Below, piece by piece: positions 59,582 through 64,000 of a stretch of 64,000 bases of DNA (the first letter of the stretch is position 1; each line of letters begins with the position of its first letter). Where the stretch lies: assembly GCA_943736015.1 (NCBI GenBank), contig OX031065.1, positions 22,954,427 to 23,018,426 on the forward strand, given 5' to 3'. The notes beneath the pieces are model-generated. The model was not told the origin of the DNA, did not search any database, and was given only the letters and a program-made list of their open reading frames with translations. The position numbers and the translations under genes are program-made. Origin of the DNA: Tridacna crocea. Lineage: Eukaryota; Mollusca; Bivalvia; Cardiida; Cardiidae.

Positions 59582-59787
59582 GGCCCGTATTCAGCAACCA
59601 TTCTTGCATATGGTTTCATTCTTCGTTTTAGTCTGGATTTAAAAAAGTATCGCGGCTTCAGAGTGGCTAAACCAAATCTAAACAATATGGTTTGGCCAAT
59701 CAGAAGTTATGTTGCATGTATCTTTAAATTTGAAAATTTCTCGAAGAAACATTAGGAACGTTCTTAGGAATCTTTGGTGAATACCTT
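59582..59787. mobile_element. TIR element, copy 2
   Basis: CCGTATTCAGCAACCATTCT left and AATCTTTGGTGAATAC right, with internal GGTTTGGCCAATCAGAAG. Confidence 0.65.
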
Positions 59788-59817
59788 CCTCGACAATTTT
59801 ATCGTTGATTAAACAAC

Positions 59818-60021
59818 CCAGGGTCCATATTCAACAACCATTCTCAATAACATTCTTAGTCCTATTCTTCAGAATTTCGCCAATGTGAAAGTAACAGGAC
59901 TTCTGATTGGCTAAACCATTTGGTTTAGCCAATCATAAGCTCTGTTACTTTCACAGTCAGGAAATCATGGAGATTAAGACAAAGAACGTTTTTAAGAATG
60001 GTTGATGAATATGGACCCAGG
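59818..60021. mobile_element. TIR element, copy 3
   Basis: Best-preserved ends: CCCAGGGTCCATATTCAACA left, matching on the other strand CCTGGGTCCATATTCATCAA right (27-bp TIR). Internal CTGATTGGCTAAACC / GGTTTAGCCAATCA pair. The right end is followed by a worn MITE piece (60020-60090). Confidence 0.75.
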
Positions 60022-60114
60022 TTTTAACAACCCGGAGAAAACAGGTTTTCTAAAACATTGTCGAGAAAGGAGAAAATACTGGTTATCGGAATTTTTTTAT
60101 AACGCCCAAAGGGT

Positions 60115-60345
60115 AGTATTATGTTACGGCCCTGGTCGTCCCTCTGTCCGTCCGAAATTTCTTGTGTGCGCAACTCCACCGTGACACAGTTTCCATCGGA
60201 ATTACTTAAAACTTACCACAATGAATTTCTATGATGTGTTGTTCTGCATGCGACACTTAAAACTTGGATCCCTTTAGGCGTTCTAGATTATAACCTATTT
60301 TACTGACGACCCCTTCGAGCGTAGATGTGCCACTTTGTAAAGCTC
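60115..60345. repeat. Dispersed GTCCGTCC-type repeat
   Basis: GGTAGTATTATGTTACGGCC, CCCTCTGTCCGTCCGAAATT, GACACAGTTTCCATCGG; same type as 43770-44100. Confidence 0.45.
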
Positions 60346-60547
60346 ATCTTTCCTTTTTCCACAATGCTTTCTACTCTTTCAATGACGAATACTGTCAACT
60401 GAGCTGAATTTGATTTGCTCTCAGCATAGGCTTTTATTTTGGATGAGTCTGATTTGTCTTCTAATAGGGAGTTAAGGGTTTATTCTTGTGACCTGCTCTG
60501 AGTGGATTGAATAACGACCATTGACATTCCAAATACATCATTAAAAT

Positions 60548-60770
60548 CATTACCGAAAGACAATAATTTAGACTTGTCCAAATTGAAAGAATTTGCAGAC
60601 GACAAAATAAAAACGGCAGAAAATTTAAAGTTTGTTTTGTGAAGAGTAGAAAACATTGTGGGAAAATGAGAAAATGCTGGTTACCAGCATTTTCTCCTTT
60701 TCCCACAATGTTTTCTAACGGCTTCTTTGTCAGGGTCGTCAAAAGTAGGGTTTGTGTGGTAATGGGTTAA
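60548..60770 (-). mobile_element. TTAA hairpin MITE, full length
   Basis: ATCATTACCGAAAGACAATA start, GCTGGTTACCAGC core, GTGTGGTAATGGGTTAA end. A half copy lies at 60345-60480. Confidence 0.8.
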
Positions 60771-60837
60771 CCTTTTTTTCCGAAATAGCTAAAATGAAAT
60801 TTTCAGTTCGGTGGTAAAAACCCTAATATTGCTATCT

Positions 60838-60976
60838 CAAAAATATATTTTGGGGAATAATACCACCTCGGAGAGTGTAGATCCAAGATCAGACTGCACG
60901 TCCTGTGCAGTCTGATCTTGATCTACACTGTCCGCAAAAGGTCGTTGAGTCGCGCTCAGCAGCTTAAGGGTTACTC
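60838..60976 (-). mobile_element. AGACTGCA hairpin family, near-perfect copy
   Basis: GTGTAGATCCAAGATCAGAC / GTCTGATCTTGATCTACAC palindrome around TGCACGTCCTGTGCA; then AGCAGCTTAAGGGTTA. Confidence 0.75.
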
Positions 60977-61135
60977 GTTAGCTGTTTTGCACGACTCAAT
61001 GGCCTCTTTGCATGCAATCTGATCTTGACTCTACAGTGTCCGATAAAGAGATATTTCTCTAAAAATAGAAGTTTGAAATAACATTTTTCGTTTTTGTTTT
61101 TTTTTAGATCGGCTTGGAAATTTTAGTATTATATT

Positions 61136-61361
61136 TTAATTCCCCATATGACAATATTTTAGACTAGTTCAGTTTGACAGCACAAGCAGACGACAAAATG
61201 TATATAGCACAAATGATGGGAATTTTATCAGAGAGTCTAGAAAACGTCCTGGGAAAAGGAGAAAATGCTGGTTTCTAGTATATTCTCCTTTTCCCAGAAT
61301 GCTTTCTACAGACCAACTTGTTAGGGTCGTTAAAACTAGGGATTGTGTGGTAAAGGGTTAT
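61136..61361 (-). mobile_element. TTAA hairpin MITE, GTCCTGGG arm variant
   Basis: TTAATTCCCCATATGACAAT start; arms AACGTCCTGGGAAAAGG / CCTTTTCCCAGAATGC; GCTGGTTTCTAGT centre; GTGTGGTAAAGGGTTA end. Confidence 0.75.
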
Positions 61362-61394
61362 CTTGTTCAGAAGGATAAGGATTAAAAGGAAACA

Positions 61395-61530
61395 TTAACC
61401 CTTAGTCTGCTAAGCATGACTCACTGACCTTTTCCGGATAGTGTAGATCAAGATCAGACTGCATAGAACATGCAGTCTGATCTTGGATGTACAATTACTG
61501 ATCTGATATTATTTTCAAAAACATAACTGT
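61395..61530 (+). mobile_element. AGACTGCA hairpin family, copy with TTAA end
   Basis: TTAACCCTTAGTCTGCTAAG start; AGATCAAGATCAGACTGCAT / ATGCAGTCTGATCTTGGAT palindrome. Confidence 0.75.
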
Positions 61531-61757
61531 AACTCATTACCACACAATCCCTACTTTTGACACCCCTGAGAAAGAAGCCTTTTGAAAACACTGTAGGAAA
61601 AGGAGAAAATGCTGGTAACCAGCATTTTCTAATTTTCCCACAGTGTTTTCTACCCTTTCCAGAACAAATTTCAATTTTTCAGTCACCTTTATTATGTCAT
61701 CTGCAAATGCTTTCAATTTGAACCAGTCTAAAATTTTGTCGTTTGGTAAAGAGTTAA
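61531..61757 (+). mobile_element. TTAA hairpin MITE, full length
   Basis: AACTCATTACCACACAATCC start, GCTGGTAACCAGC core, TCGTTTGGTAAAGAGTTAA end. Confidence 0.85.
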
Positions 61758-62044
61758 AATAGCAATATTTGGTTCTTTTACTTTCGAATTGAACATTTAA
61801 TATCAGTTATTTAGGAGAATAAAGTTTAATCCCCTACTGGCAGATAATATTTGATGCGACAAAAAGTGATACAAATTTACACATCTCACAAACATTTGAG
61901 AGCAACGAAATCATAGTTTTATATATGAGAGAAAAAAATGGAATAGGAGAAATCTCTTGTACAACCTTTTGTTTCTTTTCCACAATGTTTTAAAAATGTT
62001 TAGCCTTGCACTGCAGGGAGCATAAATGCCATATATGTAGAGTG

Positions 62045-62275
62045 GTTGAATTTTTTTTACCACTTCACCGTTTGTTTTTACGACCCTTAAATATTGCCTT
62101 ATAAAAACAAAAAAAAAAATAAAATAAATAAATGCTGTTAAACAGCATTTCCTCCTTTTTCAGCAATGTTTTATCTTTTTATCCTATCAAGAATAAAAAA
62201 TAGGTTGCATTAAACCATCTGACAATGTTTCATTTGTGTAACTAGTTCCGACAATTCTAAAAGAGGAGCTGTGTG
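62045..62275 (+). mobile_element. TTAA hairpin MITE, worn, with GCTGTT core
   Basis: ACCACTTCACCGTTTGTTTT left; core TGCTGTTAAACAGCA keeps its pairing although G-to-T in one arm and C-to-A in the other differ from the consensus. Confidence 0.55.
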
Positions 62276-62276
62276 A

Positions 62277-62480
62277 TTAACGCGCACCCTGCTAATTGCG
62301 TCTCAATGATACTGTGCAGACAGTGTAGGATGAGATTAGACTGCAGGCAACGTGCAGTCTGATCTCGAATTCATATTGTCAAATTAGGAGACATTTCCCC
62401 CGAAGAATGCCATAGAAATAGCAAAATTATCGGTTTTACCATCTGCTTGAAAGTTTCGTTTCACGCATTTAACAGGTTAA
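62277..62480 (+). mobile_element. AGACTGCA hairpin family, diverged copy
   Basis: TTAACGCGCACCCTGCTAAT start; GATGAGATTAGACTGCAGGC / GTGCAGTCTGATCTCGAAT; ends ACAGGTTAA. Confidence 0.65.
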
Positions 62481-62486
62481 GAGTCA

Positions 62487-62715
62487 ACTCTTAACCAGAC
62501 GACAAAATTTTAACCCTGACCAAATCGAAAGCATTTGCAGACCACAATTCCAATATGGTTCAAATGGTGTAACTGTTTATTGAAACGATAAAAAACATTG
62601 TGGGAAAAGGAGAAAATGCTGGTTACCAGCATTTTCCCCTTTTCCCACAATGTTTTCCAAAGGCTTATTTCTCTGTGGGTCATTGAAAGTCGCCATTGTG
62701 TGGTAAAGGGTTTAA
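62487..62715 (-). mobile_element. TTAA hairpin MITE, full length
   Basis: AACTCTTAACCAGACGACAA start, GCTGGTTACCAGC core with near-perfect arms, GTGTGGTAAAGGGTTTAA end. Confidence 0.8.
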
Positions 62716-62939
62716 GCCCAGAGGGAACTGTCCTCTGGAAATGGCACTGGGTTAATTGTTGCCTAGAAATGATTGTTTATGTCTTTGTTGCATTAATGGG
62801 TTTCAGAATAACCACTGTTGATCAAAGACTCAAGGGTACTTAGGGTTCCAGTTTATGAACCAATGTTCCAATTAATGCGCTATTGACAGGCATACAAGTG
62901 GGTTCGTTCAAATAGGAAATGTCCATTACAACAATAAGG

Positions 62940-64000
62940 AAATAGAACAAGAGACACGACATGCGGGAGACAACGCGTGGCTGTAGTTGCACAAGACTCA
63001 ATTAGTTGTAAGGTTGGGGACAGGGGATTTGGAAACTTATTTACGGCATTCGGCTCGAGACGACATGATTCACCACAGCCGTGAACAAGTTTCCAAGTCC
63101 GCTGCCACCTGACAATCGCCAGCGCTTCGTCCTATTGCACAAGAGACACTGCATGAGCCCGCAAACACTCGACTTAAGTTGCACCAAAAAAACTGAATAT
63201 GGTCGCAAATGCTTGGCTGCAGCTGCACAAGACGCATCACAAGCAGTCTCTAATGCTCGGCTTCGTTCAACATGAGACAAAGGCGGCACCACATGCGGGT
63301 GCCAAGGCTCTGCTGTAGTTGCACAAGAGACAGCATATATACGCCTGCCAACGTTCGGTTGAAGTTGCACAGGACTCCACAGGCAGTTGCCAAAGCTCGG
63401 CCCTGTTGCACAAGAAATGCTGCATGTAGTCGCAAACGCTCGACTGAAGTTGCACGGAAAACACTGCACGTGGTAAGATACATGTACGTTTGGCTGCAGT
63501 TGCCCAAGATCTGTCATATGCAGTGTACAATCCTCGGCTTCGTTCCACAAGAGACACCCCGTGCGGGTGCCAACATTCAGTTATGCTTGCGTAAGGCAGC
63601 ACCATTATGTGGGTGACAACGCTTAGTTATGGTTACGTAAGACGGCACCATATGCAGGTGACAAAGCTCATGGCACCATATGCGGGTGACAACGCTAAGT
63701 TATGCTTGCGTAAGGCGGCACCATATGGGGATTACAACGCTCAGTTATGCTTGCGCAATGATGCACCATATGCCGGCCACTACACTCAGTTACGGTTGCG
63801 CAAGGCGGCACTACATGCGGGAGTCAACGCCCGATTACGGTTGCGCAACGAGGCACCATATGCGTGTGTGCCAACGCTCAGTTATGGTTGCGCAAGGCGG
63901 CTTCACAACGCACCATTCGGGTGCCATCGCTCTACTGTGGTTGCACAAGAGACACCATATACCAAGACAGTTGAAGTTGCGCAGGACACACTACATGCAG
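62940..64000. repeat. Minisatellite, ~45-bp period, GC-richer
   Basis: Units of the form GTTGC(A/G)CAAG(A/G)(G/C)...CACCATATGCGGGTG.CAACGCTC. The GTTGCxCAAG marker recurs about every 44-46 bp from ~63125 to the edge (e.g. near 63317, 63362, 63404, 63447, 63795, 63839, 63886). Left part is more worn, right part more regular. Because the period is near 45 it leaves long open frames on both strands. Confidence 0.8.

Noticed and set aside
9469-62715. Regularly recurring palindromes as a CRISPR array
   Set aside because: Spacing is irregular, repeats are 220-bp transposon-like units with TTAA ends, and the genome is eukaryotic.
63041-63616. ORFs of 112-169 codons at the right edge as genes
   Set aside because: All lie in the minisatellite, overlap on both strands and have Cys/His-rich composition imposed by the unit.

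Overview
The window is eukaryotic, AT-rich and dominated by repeats. It holds split genes with short exons, consensus GT..AG introns and animal-type proteins. It most resembles a bivalve (or other lophotrochozoan) mollusc. That assignment rests on arrays of a ~165-bp repeat joined to a conserved tail, which resemble the tandem-repeat-bearing elements known from bivalves, on tRNA-like SINEs, and on very dense short palindromic MITEs. It is an inference, not a measured match.

Layout: (1) 1-9.1 kb: three arrays of the ~165-bp repeat with a shared tail. A broken Ty3/gypsy-like fossil (1350-3837) lies between arrays 1 and 2. (2) 9.5-13.7 kb: MITE-rich spacer with one unassigned terminal-exon-like ORF (12484-12716, minus). 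(3) 13761-22696, minus strand: a complete seven-exon Rab22/31-type small GTPase gene. Its exon phases all fit and give a 200-residue protein. (4) 22.7-33.8 kb: intergenic repeats, including a ~530-bp TIR element in tandem and two long inverted repeats. (5) 33883-57066, plus strand: a PUS3/TruA-type tRNA pseudouridine synthase gene. It has 13 well supported coding exons and one tentative first exon, about 465 codons in all, spread over 23 kb. (6) 58590-59204, minus strand: the last coding exon of a class C (metabotropic glutamate-like) GPCR, flanked by three copies of a TIR element. Its other exons are not visible here. (7) 62.9-64 kb: a GC-richer minisatellite of ~45-bp period that runs off the window.

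The outstanding feature is a family of ~220-230-bp elements, about 60-70 whole or partial copies between 9.5 and 62.7 kb. Each ends TTAACCC(T/A)TTACCA...GGTAA(A/T)GGGTTAA and carries a near-perfect central palindrome of ~65 bp. Occupied and empty sites inside another repeat show directly that one copy inserted at TTAA and duplicated it, as piggyBac-type elements do. The palindrome occurs in at least three sequence versions in which both arms have changed together. Copies sit within 15-20 bp of splice donors in the PUS3-like gene, and at least one unrelated hairpin family also ends in TTAACCC.

The three genes look unrelated: endosomal trafficking, tRNA modification and glutamate-type signalling. 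They share only the repeat environment. In the MITE entries below, + means the copy reads from the CAATCCC(T) side and - means it reads from the GACAAAATTTTAGAC side.
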